Part shown: positions 18,325 through 25,429 of the stretch, piece by piece
How positions within the stretch are numbered: the first letter of the stretch is position 1
Layout of the letters: each line of letters begins with the position of its first letter
From: Phaeobacter gallaeciensis DSM 26640
GTDB lineage: Bacteria; Pseudomonadota; Alphaproteobacteria; Rhodobacterales; Rhodobacteraceae
Direction: 5' to 3'
Assembly: GCF_000511385.1 (NCBI RefSeq)
Contig: NC_023137.1
Coordinates: forward strand, 619,501-683,500
DNA length: 64,000 nucleotides
Program-made: the position numbers and the translations under genes
Notes under the pieces: generated by a model
Databases searched by the model: none
What the model saw: the letters and a program-made list of their open reading frames with translations, nothing else
Told to the model about the DNA's origin: nothing

Positions 18325-18341
18325 AATACCTATACAATACC
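18325..18341 (-). promoter_or_regulatory. Putative NagQ/GntR operator, copy facing murQ
   Basis: On the minus strand the site reads GGTATTGTATAGGTATT. A second copy at 18448-18464 differs at only two positions. It lies 36-52 nt upstream of murQ, where a repressor could block the promoter. The adjacent GntR/UTRA regulator is the obvious candidate ligand-responsive repressor. Binding is inferred. Confidence 0.6.
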
Positions 18342-18447
18342 ACTTGTCTACCATTTAATTTGTACATATGATTTTTGCAGCGAATTCCGCCGATTACCTC
18401 GCAGTATCACGACATTGCTGTTAGAGAGGTCTTTATTTTGAATGAAA

Positions 18448-18464
18448 GGTATCTTATAGGTATT
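18448..18464 (+). promoter_or_regulatory. Putative NagQ/GntR operator, copy facing the sugar kinase gene
   Basis: The site reads GGTATCTTATAGGTATT and ends two bases before the kinase ATG. It matches the divergent copy (18325-18341) at 15 of 17 positions, in opposite orientation. Because it overlaps the ribosome-binding region (only TAGG is available there), the transcript may start very close to the ATG. Confidence 0.6.
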
Positions 18465-18466
18465 GC

Positions 18467-19369
18467 ATGACCGACTCGCGCTTTCCATATCTGATCGCCG
18501 TGGATGGAGGGGGAACCTCTTGCCGCTTTGCCCTACTGAAATCAGGGGCGACACCGCCGCAGCAGTTGGTGGTGACGGGTGGTAGTGCCAATGTCTATAC
18601 AGCGCCGGATCAGGCGGTTGAGACTCTGAGCGCCGGATTGGCGGATTTGCAGCGGCAGTCGGGTCTGACCGATGAGGTGTTTTCTCAGATACCGGTCTAT
18701 GCCGGATTGGCCGGCGTTATTGATTGTGAGTCTGCCGCGCGGGTCGCGGAGGCCCTGCCACAGGCGCATGTCCGGGTGGAAGATGACCGCATGCCCGCTG
18801 TTGTCGGCGCAATGGGAGAGGAGACCGCCAGCCTCATCGGGGTTGGCACCGGGTCGTTCCTCGGGCGTCAGGTGGCCGGTCAGGTTACGCTTATTGGTGG
18901 CCATGGTACGGTCCTGGGGGATGAGGCTTCAGGCGGTTGGCTGGGGCGGCGTGTGTTGCAATTGACGTTGCAGGCGGCCGAAGGGATCGAACCGATGACG
19001 CCGCTTCTGCGCAGCTGTTTGCGTGATTTTTCCAATGAGACGGCGAAGATTGTCCGGTTTGCCCAGACCGCGCGACCGGTGGCCTTTGGCGCCTATGCGC
19101 CACGCGTGGCCAAGGCTGCGATGGAAGGTGATAAAGCGGGTCAGCGGCTGATGGTGGAGGGCGCTGAGTATCTGTGCAACGGGTTGCAGGCGCTGGGGCG
19201 TCGGCCTGAGGAACCTGTTTACCATATCGGGGGTGTCGCCGCGCAATACGCCGCCTATCTGCCTGCGGATGTAGCGGATTATCTGCGGGAAGCGGAAGGT
19301 TCACCACTGGATGGCGCGCTAGAGTTGGCACGCCGATTTGCCCGCGAAATCGCGCAGGAGGTGGTATGA
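18467..19369 (+). CDS. BadF/BadG-type N-acetylglucosamine (or MurNAc) kinase
   Basis: The 300-residue ASKHA-fold kinase has phosphate-1 motif IAVDGGGTSCRFAL (residues 8-21), an adenosine-side GVGTGSFL and the GDEASGGWLG segment of the BadF/NagK group. It probably phosphorylates imported GlcNAc and possibly MurNAc, as dual-specificity MurK-type enzymes of this superfamily do. It is first in the plus-strand amino-sugar operon and overlaps the GntR gene by four bases (ATGA). The start is dictated by the ATG two bases after the putative operator. Confidence 0.82.
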   Translation: MTDSRFPYLIAVDGGGTSCRFALLKSGATPPQQLVVTGGSANVYTAPDQAVETLSAGLADLQRQSGLTDEVFSQIPVYAGLAGVIDCESAARVAEALPQAHVRVEDDRMPAVVGAMGEETASLIGVGTGSFLGRQVAGQVTLIGGHGTVLGDEASGGWLGRRVLQLTLQAAEGIEPMTPLLRSCLRDFSNETAKIVRFAQTARPVAFGAYAPRVAKAAMEGDKAGQRLMVEGAEYLCNGLQALGRRPEEPVYHIGGVAAQYAAYLPADVADYLREAEGSPLDGALELARRFAREIAQEVV

Positions 19370-20124
19370 CGGTTGAGGAATTCCTGACGCCGGCCGCCTG
19401 GCTGGAGGATGCGGCCGGGCCCCGCTACGTGCGGCTGCGCCAGCGCATTGAAGATGGCATTGAAACCGGGCTCCTACCCAAAAGCGCGCCGCTGCCTGCG
19501 GAGCGGGAGATTGCAACACTCACCGGCCTGTCGCGGGTCACCGTACGCCGTGCGATGCAGGATCTGGTCGATCGCGGCATTATCGTACAGCGGCAGGGCT
19601 CGGGCAGTTTTGTGGGGGATGGCACGCCCAAGGTCGAGCAATCGCTGTCGCAGCTGACCTCCTTTACCGAAGATATGGAGCGGCGCGGGTATGACACCAG
19701 TGTCGAATGGCTGGAACGCGGCATTCACACGCCGTCACCGGAAGAGGTGATGGCCCTGGCGCTGACCTCTGGGGAGGCGGTCGCCCGGATCGCGCGTCTG
19801 CGCCGGGCCAATGGGCGCCCGATGGCGATCGAACGCGCGTCCCTGCCGGTGGACATCCTGCCCAATCCGCAGGCTGTGCGAGGCTCGCTTTACGAGGTCT
19901 TGGAGCAATCCGGTAGCCGTCCGGTGCGGGCTTTGCAGCGGATATCGGCGATCAACCTGCCCGAACAAGAGGCGCAGATGCTGGGGGTCGAGCCTGGGAT
20001 GGCTGGCCTGAGCATCGTGCGAACATCGTATTTGCGCAACCGGCGCGTGGTGGAGTTCACCCGCTCGATCTATCGCGGCGATGCCTATGATTTTGTCGCC
20101 GAGCTGCGGCTCGGGACGACCTAA
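19366..20124 (+). CDS. GntR/HutC-family regulator (NagQ-like)
   Basis: The 252-residue protein has an N-terminal winged helix (about 25-85; PAEREIATLTGLSRVTVRRAM, then GSGSFV wing) and a C-terminal UTRA effector domain (about 105-245). This is the layout of GntR-family amino-sugar repressors such as NagR, DasR and the alphaproteobacterial NagQ. Located between kinase and deaminase genes, it is expected to repress both divergent operons through the paired 17-bp sites and to be released by GlcNAc-6-P or GlcN-6-P. The effector is inferred. Confidence 0.85.
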   Translation: MTVEEFLTPAAWLEDAAGPRYVRLRQRIEDGIETGLLPKSAPLPAEREIATLTGLSRVTVRRAMQDLVDRGIIVQRQGSGSFVGDGTPKVEQSLSQLTSFTEDMERRGYDTSVEWLERGIHTPSPEEVMALALTSGEAVARIARLRRANGRPMAIERASLPVDILPNPQAVRGSLYEVLEQSGSRPVRALQRISAINLPEQEAQMLGVEPGMAGLSIVRTSYLRNRRVVEFTRSIYRGDAYDFVAELRLGTT

Positions 20125-20148
20125 CCTGGCGACCCTGAGGAGGGGACC

Positions 20149-21177
20149 ATGACTAATATCACCAAAATGCGTCGCGAGATCGACGAGATCCCGACCGCTG
20201 TGGACCGGCTGCTGAGCCATGGCGGCGCAGAGATTGAGGCCGTCGCGGATGCGGCGCGCACCCTTGACCCCAACGTCATGGTGACTGTTGCGCGCGGTTC
20301 GTCCGACCATGTTTGTACCTATCTGAAATACGCCAGTGAGATCATGCTGGGGGTGCCTGTTGCCTCAGTCGGGCCGTCGGTGGCCTCAATCTACAAGGCA
20401 CCACTACGTCTGAAGGGCGCGCTGAGCCTCGCCGTGTCGCAGTCCGGTAAAAGCCCGGACATCGTGTCGATGGCGGACAGTGCGCGCAATGATGGCGCGC
20501 TGTCGGTTGCGTTGACCAATGATGCGGCCTCGCCGCTGGCGGCGGCGGCGAATCATACGCTGGACATTCACGCCGGACCAGAGCTGAGCGTGGCGGCGAC
20601 AAAGACCTTTGTGACTTCGGCTGTCGCGGGGTTGTGGCTGCTGGCCAAATGGGATCGCAATCAGGCGGTTCTTGCAGCGCTGCACGCGCTGCCGGAGCAA
20701 TTGGACCGCGCCTGCCGGATTGACTGGCCCGAGGTGCGCGACGCCATCGGCGCGCGGTCATCTCTGTTCACATTGGGACGGGGGCAGGCTTTGGCGGTGT
20801 CCAATGAGGCGGCGCTGAAATTCAAGGAAACCTGCCAGTTGCATGCGGAGAGTTACTCCTCGGCGGAGGTCTTGCATGGGCCAGTGTCTATTGTGGAAGA
20901 GGGGTTCCCGGTGCTGGGCTTTGCAGCGGCAGATGCGGCCGAGGGCGCGCTGGCGGGGATTGCTGATCAGATCGCTGCCAAGGGCGCGCAGGTTTTTGCC
21001 ACCACGGATAAGGTCACAGCGGCGCGCCGGGTGGATCATGTCCGCACGGATCATGCGTTGACCGATCCGATCAGCCTGATTGTGTCCTTCTATGCGATGG
21101 TCGAAGCCTTTGCTGCCTCGCGCGGGATTGATCCTGATGCACCGCGCCACCTGAAGAAAGTGACGGAAACCGTATGA
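20149..21177 (+). CDS. SIS-domain glucosamine-6-phosphate deaminase (NagB-II type)
   Basis: The 342-residue protein has two SIS domains (ARGSSDHVCTYLKY near residue 50; LGRGQALAVSNEAALKFKE near 210). It resembles the isomerase half of GlmS but lacks the glutaminase domain. Such proteins in nag operons are the NagB-II deaminase, converting GlcN-6-P to fructose-6-P plus ammonia. It follows the GntR gene by 24 nt with a GAGGAGGGG site and overlaps nagA by four bases. The product, fructose-6-P, feeds the adjacent Pgi/Entner-Doudoroff operon. Confidence 0.87.
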   Translation: MTNITKMRREIDEIPTAVDRLLSHGGAEIEAVADAARTLDPNVMVTVARGSSDHVCTYLKYASEIMLGVPVASVGPSVASIYKAPLRLKGALSLAVSQSGKSPDIVSMADSARNDGALSVALTNDAASPLAAAANHTLDIHAGPELSVAATKTFVTSAVAGLWLLAKWDRNQAVLAALHALPEQLDRACRIDWPEVRDAIGARSSLFTLGRGQALAVSNEAALKFKETCQLHAESYSSAEVLHGPVSIVEEGFPVLGFAAADAAEGALAGIADQIAAKGAQVFATTDKVTAARRVDHVRTDHALTDPISLIVSFYAMVEAFAASRGIDPDAPRHLKKVTETV

Positions 21178-22334
21178 TCGAAGATGAGCATCCGCTGCGC
21201 GCGCTGACTGGCGCGCGGATCCTGACCCCGGTGGGTTGGGAAGACGACAGCGCGCTGGTGCTGCGCGGCGATCAGATCGTGGCGGTCCTGCCGGTGGGTA
21301 AACTACCCGAGGGGGCCGAGGTTACAGCACTAGATGGCGGTATCCTGACCGCCGGGTTTGTCGATCTGCAGGTCAACGGCGGCGGTGGCGTCATGTTCAA
21401 TGACGTCCCAGAGCTTGAGCAATTGCAGGTCATCGCTGCAGCACACGCGCGGATTGGTGCGACCTCGATCCTGCCAACGCTGATCACTGATACACCGAAT
21501 TTCGTTGCCCGCGCGATTGAAGCGACTGTCGAGGCGATTGCTGCTGGTGTTTCGGGCATCGTCGGGTTGCATCTGGAGGGGCCACATCTGGCGGTCTCGC
21601 GCAAGGGTGCGCATGATGCGTCGCTGATACGCCAGATGAGCGAAACCGATCTGGAGAGGTTGTGCGCAGCGGCCAGCCGGTTGCCGGTGCTGAAGGTGAC
21701 CCTGGCCTGCGAGGCGGCGACCCCGGCGCAGATCCGGCGGTTGAGCGAGGCGGGTGTTCTGGTGTCGCTGGGCCACACTGATGCCAGCCATGCCGATTGC
21801 GTGGCGGCGGTTGCGGCGGGCGCGCGCTGTGTCACCCATCTGTTCAACGCCCAGAGCCAGCTGGGAAACCGTGAACCCGGTGTTGTCGGCGCGGCGCTTG
21901 ATCTTGGTGGGCTGTCCGCCGGGCTGATTGCTGATGGCGTCCATGTGCACCGGGCGTCGATACGGGCAGCGCTTGCTGCAAAGACAGGGCCGGGCCAGGT
22001 GTTTCTGGTCAGCGATTCCATGGCCACCGGAGGCTCAGACATTGACCGGTTTACACTAAATGGCCGCGAAATTCGCCGTGATAACAACCGTCTGACCCTG
22101 GCTGATGGTACCCTTGCGGGCGCGCATCTGGAGCTGGCAACGGCTGTGCAGATCCTGGTTGAGGGTTGTGATGTCCCGCTGGAGACGGCGCTGGAGATGG
22201 CCTCCACCCGGCCTGCGGACCTGATTGGGCGATCCGATCTGGGACGTCTGCAACCCGGCGCGCGCGCTGACGTGCTGCATCTGAACGACGCGCTGGAGCT
22301 GCAGCAGGTTTGGCAGGGTGGGCTGGCACTGTAG
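21174..22334 (+). CDS. nagA: N-acetylglucosamine-6-phosphate deacetylase
   Basis: The 386-residue amidohydrolase removes acetate from GlcNAc-6-P. Motifs visible are the FVDLQVNGGGGVMFND strand, the metal ligand region GLHLEGPHLA, SLGHTDASH and THLFNAQSQL, with the catalytic Asp in FLVSDSMATGG. Length is normal for NagA (about 380). It is the last gene of the operon, followed by a strong hairpin terminator. Confidence 0.93.
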   Translation: MIEDEHPLRALTGARILTPVGWEDDSALVLRGDQIVAVLPVGKLPEGAEVTALDGGILTAGFVDLQVNGGGGVMFNDVPELEQLQVIAAAHARIGATSILPTLITDTPNFVARAIEATVEAIAAGVSGIVGLHLEGPHLAVSRKGAHDASLIRQMSETDLERLCAAASRLPVLKVTLACEAATPAQIRRLSEAGVLVSLGHTDASHADCVAAVAAGARCVTHLFNAQSQLGNREPGVVGAALDLGGLSAGLIADGVHVHRASIRAALAAKTGPGQVFLVSDSMATGGSDIDRFTLNGREIRRDNNRLTLADGTLAGAHLELATAVQILVEGCDVPLETALEMASTRPADLIGRSDLGRLQPGARADVLHLNDALELQQVWQGGLAL

Positions 22335-22555
22335 CTGATTGCGCGGGTTTACAGAGAGCGGTCAGCGAAAGAGAAAACCGTTGCCAAACAGTTTGTTGGG
22401 CTACAAATCATATAGCTCTGTTTTCAGCCTTCTTTCCGAACGCTGGGCATGAACGCTTGTTGTCTAATCACTCTGTTTGTCAGCTTTATGCGTTCGGTCA
22501 GCTCTGACCCGCTGCGGTAAGAAGCCAATTCTTAATATCTGCAAGCCGCAGATCA
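22335..22555. other. Non-coding stretch after nagA
   Basis: This 221-nt stretch lies between nagA and its likely terminator. I see no supportable ORF or RNA gene. It is more AT-rich than the surrounding genes. Confidence 0.5.
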
Positions 22556-22589
22556 CAGGCCATCCCTGATAGGATGGCCTGATCGTTTT
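22556..22589 (+). terminator. Rho-independent terminator of the nag operon
   Basis: CAGGCCATCC (22556-22565), loop CTGATA, GGATGGCCTG (22572-22581) is a perfect 10-bp stem followed by ATCG and TTTT (22586-22589). It lies 220 nt after nagA and just before the convergent dioxygenase gene's stop. Confidence 0.8.
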
Positions 22590-22598
22590 ACCTTTGGG

Positions 22599-23729
22599 TC
22601 AGGATGCTTTGGCGATTGTGACGTTACGCTCTAGCAGACGTAAACGCGAAGCGAATTCACCGCGATCAACGTAGCATCCATGGAGATGGCGGAAGCCGGT
22701 GGATGGATCAAATGAGTCACGGCCATGCAGGACACGACGGTTGTCGAACACAACCATTTCGCCTGCTTTTAGCCTGACATTGATGCGATATTTTGGATCC
22801 CGCGTCTTTGCCATATAGGCGCGATACGCGCGGTAATAGGCTGGCATAATCTCGGGCGACATATCGAATATGCCGGCCAGATGCGCATTGTAGCGGATTT
22901 CGATCACATTCCCCATTGCCCCCAGTGTGATCACTGGCCGGTGGACTTGTATGTCTGCATCCTTGTCAGAGAAACGGAACGGGATTGGGGTTTCGCAGAG
23001 CAGGCGAAAGGCTTCCGGGTCATCTTGTCGAAGATCCTCTGCCATCGCGAAACCATCTGCAAACAGAGACCCGCCGCCTGTGGCCTCATTGGCGAGACAG
23101 TGCAGGAATTGGTAGCCGGGGGGGACCTCCTGGTTGGGCAGATCCGTATGAAGCGGCAAAGCCACCGACGTGTAGGCAAGGTTGTTTGGGTCGGGCTTAT
23201 TGATCACTTCGAAGGTGGTTCCAAAGTTTGTTGTACGCAAAAATCCAACTCGTTCAGCCACTTGAACGCCAGAGTCGATGCTGTCTGGCAAGTGTTCAAC
23301 GATGGCCAGACCGTATTTTGCGGTGTCTTGCATCCATGCGTTCAGGGCGTAATCGTCGGTCAGAATCATAGTTGATGTGTGGCGCGGGATGCCATTGGCA
23401 CCCAAATCGGCGCGCCAAAGCTGCTCTTGGATTTTCCCAGCGTCGTGGCTACGGCGACCGGGGCGGTGGGCGTCCATCAACGCTATAGGCATGCGGCTGA
23501 CATGCCCGTCTTCGTATTCCAGTAGGACAACACCCTCATCACGCGTGGCAGAGATGAGCACCGGGGTTTCGTCAATCTCCAACAGATCCAGTAAGCGTTC
23601 ATGTGTTTCAGGGTGCAGCCCCGAGGGGCAGTTGTCGCGCAACCAAATGGTTGGAAATTGTGTTGTGGTGTCGTCGGCCCAAGTCACAATTAGTGTGTCA
23701 GCTTGAACCGTGAAGTGCGGTGCAGTCAT
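22599..23729 (-). CDS. Gamma-butyrobetaine dioxygenase / TauD-family 2-oxoglutarate oxygenase
   Basis: From ATG 23729 the protein has 376 residues. The N-terminal part (about 1-95) is the small zinc-binding GBBH-like domain (WLRDNCPSGLHP). The rest is a TauD-type jelly roll with the iron triad HTD (ALPLHTDLP) and distal His (NRRVLHGRDSF), plus a 2-oxoglutarate-binding Arg region (FRHLHGCYVD). The family hydroxylates gamma-butyrobetaine to carnitine or trimethyllysine. An in-frame start seven codons upstream would place a perfect palindrome inside the coding sequence. Confidence 0.85.
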   Translation of the reverse strand: MTAPHFTVQADTLIVTWADDTTTQFPTIWLRDNCPSGLHPETHERLLDLLEIDETPVLISATRDEGVVLLEYEDGHVSRMPIALMDAHRPGRRSHDAGKIQEQLWRADLGANGIPRHTSTMILTDDYALNAWMQDTAKYGLAIVEHLPDSIDSGVQVAERVGFLRTTNFGTTFEVINKPDPNNLAYTSVALPLHTDLPNQEVPPGYQFLHCLANEATGGGSLFADGFAMAEDLRQDDPEAFRLLCETPIPFRFSDKDADIQVHRPVITLGAMGNVIEIRYNAHLAGIFDMSPEIMPAYYRAYRAYMAKTRDPKYRINVRLKAGEMVVFDNRRVLHGRDSFDPSTGFRHLHGCYVDRGEFASRLRLLERNVTIAKAS

Positions 23730-23741
23730 TGGATATCCAAT
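23728..23741. promoter_or_regulatory. 14-bp palindrome over the dioxygenase start
   Basis: ATTGGATATCCAAT is a perfect palindrome that covers the ribosome-binding region and first bases of the dioxygenase gene. It could be an operator or a translational element. If translation starts at 23750 instead, it is merely coding sequence. Confidence 0.3.
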
Positions 23742-24229
23742 TCGTTTCATAATTTAGAATGCTGGGTGTAGGGCTGCACTACAGGGCGGGGGCCACCATT
23801 CCTGTGTCTTGCCATAGGGCGTGCCAATCGCACGCTGCCCCAGCACTTCATATGAAACATCAGTCTTCATACATCGTCCATATGACGGCAGCTTATGTGT
23901 CGGCAAGCGTAGAAAACATGTGCAATGATTGAGGTCGGCTCAATGCAGCGTGGGTCATTTCTCAAGATGGCAGTAAATCTGAAGCGTGCCTTTGATTGAG
24001 ACGGTAAACAGCGCCAAATTCGGCATCTTGCCCATTTGACCTTGTTGCGGTGAAACTACAGTTACGGGGCCTTGTGTCGTTGATCAGCACGCGCACATGC
24101 CTTGTGAAATATTTTGATCAAATTATTTGCCCGCAGGGGAATGGATAGGCTAAGTCTCTGTCAGAACACTCTGCCGTGCCTTGGCGGGGGGAGGTCCCGC
24201 TGATTGCGGGCGCACTGACAGGAGAGCCC
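23742..24229. other. Divergent intergenic region, dioxygenase / CoA-transferase
   Basis: About 490 nt without a supportable gene. It must contain the promoters of the two divergent genes. The only clear structure is a near-perfect 22-bp palindrome at 24107-24128 with core TTTGATCAAA, about 100 nt upstream of the CoA-transferase start. Confidence 0.6.
24107..24128. promoter_or_regulatory. 22-bp near-perfect palindrome, candidate operator
   Basis: The arms mirror each other around TTTGATCAAA with a single mismatched pair in 11. It is AT-rich in a GC-rich genome and sits in a divergent promoter region. The cognate regulator is not encoded nearby. Confidence 0.4.
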
Positions 24230-25357
24230 ATGACACCGCTTGAAGGTCTGAAGGTGGTCGAGCTGGCCCGTATTCTCGCAGGGCCATGGATTGGCCAGTC
24301 GCTTGCCGATCTGGGGGCGGAGGTCATCAAGGTCGAGAGCCCCGAGGGCGATGATACCCGGCGCTGGGGACCGCCCTTCATTGAGCGGGGTGGCGACAAG
24401 ACGGCGGCTTATTACTATGCGGCGAACCGGGGCAAGTCCTGCGTAACGGCGGATTTTCGCACCGACGAAGGGCGTGCGCAGGTGCGGGAGTTGATCCGCG
24501 ATGCCGATATCCTGATCGAGAATTTCAAGGTGGGCGGGTTGGCCAAATACGGGCTGGACTATGAGAGTTTGAAAGCGGTCAATCCGCGTCTGATCTATTG
24601 CTCGGTCACGGGCTTTGGTCAGGATGGCCCCTATGCGGCGCGGGCGGGCTATGATTTCCTGTTACAGGGCATGTCCGGGCTGATGTCGATCACCGGCGCG
24701 CCGGAGGGGGAGCCGCAGAAGGTGGGCGTGGCGATTACTGATATTGTCACTGGGCTTTATGGCACCATTGGCATTCTGGCGGCGGTGGAGCAGCGTCATA
24801 CCACCGGGCGCGGGCAGCATATCGACATGTCACTTTTGGACTGCGCCACGGCCGTGCTGGCCAATCAGAACATGAACTATCTGGCCACCGGCACCAGTCC
24901 GACGCGGATGGGCAATGAGCATCCCAATATCGCGCCCTATCAGGTGATGGCGGTGCGTGATGGGCATATCATCCTCGCGGTGGGCAATGATGGTCAGTTT
25001 GCTCGGCTTTGCGAGGTTCTGAATATGGCAGGGCTGGCGTCTGATCCGCGCTTTGCCTCCAATCAGCTGCGGGTGGCCAACCGGGGTGATTTGACGCCAA
25101 TGCTGGCGGCGGCGCTGGCGCAATGGGGGCAGGTGGATCTTTTGGCGGCGCTGGAGGCCGCAACCGTACCTGCGGGACCAATCAACACCATCGGGCAGGC
25201 CTTTGATGATCCGCAGATCAGACACCGCCAGATGCAGATCGCACCGGAAGATGTGCCGGGTGTGCGGGGCCCTTGGGTGTTTTCCGATGCGGAGCTGGCC
25301 CTGGAGAAATCGGCACCGATCCTGCCGGTGGCGCAGGATATGTCGCAGGGAGACTAG
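24230..25357 (+). CDS. CaiB/BaiF (class III) CoA-transferase
   Basis: The 375-residue protein begins MTPLEGLKVVELARILAGP, the standard family start, with a GGAGAG site. Further features are DLGAEVIKVESPEGDD, NRGKSCVTAD and the segment SVTGFGQDGPYAARAGYDF. The expected catalytic Asp is in QHIDMSLLDC. These enzymes move CoA between carboxylic acids. Substrate is not readable; CaiB itself acts on carnitine, and a gamma-butyrobetaine-type dioxygenase is divergent from it, so a betaine or dicarboxylate is possible. The CocE-like hydrolase follows 72 nt later. Confidence 0.87.
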   Translation: MTPLEGLKVVELARILAGPWIGQSLADLGAEVIKVESPEGDDTRRWGPPFIERGGDKTAAYYYAANRGKSCVTADFRTDEGRAQVRELIRDADILIENFKVGGLAKYGLDYESLKAVNPRLIYCSVTGFGQDGPYAARAGYDFLLQGMSGLMSITGAPEGEPQKVGVAITDIVTGLYGTIGILAAVEQRHTTGRGQHIDMSLLDCATAVLANQNMNYLATGTSPTRMGNEHPNIAPYQVMAVRDGHIILAVGNDGQFARLCEVLNMAGLASDPRFASNQLRVANRGDLTPMLAAALAQWGQVDLLAALEAATVPAGPINTIGQAFDDPQIRHRQMQIAPEDVPGVRGPWVFSDAELALEKSAPILPVAQDMSQGD

Positions 25358-25429
25358 AACGTCAGGTCGCCTGCCGATTTGGTGGGCGGCAACAGCTTGA
25401 TATCAAACCAGACAGGAAGAGGGCGCGCC

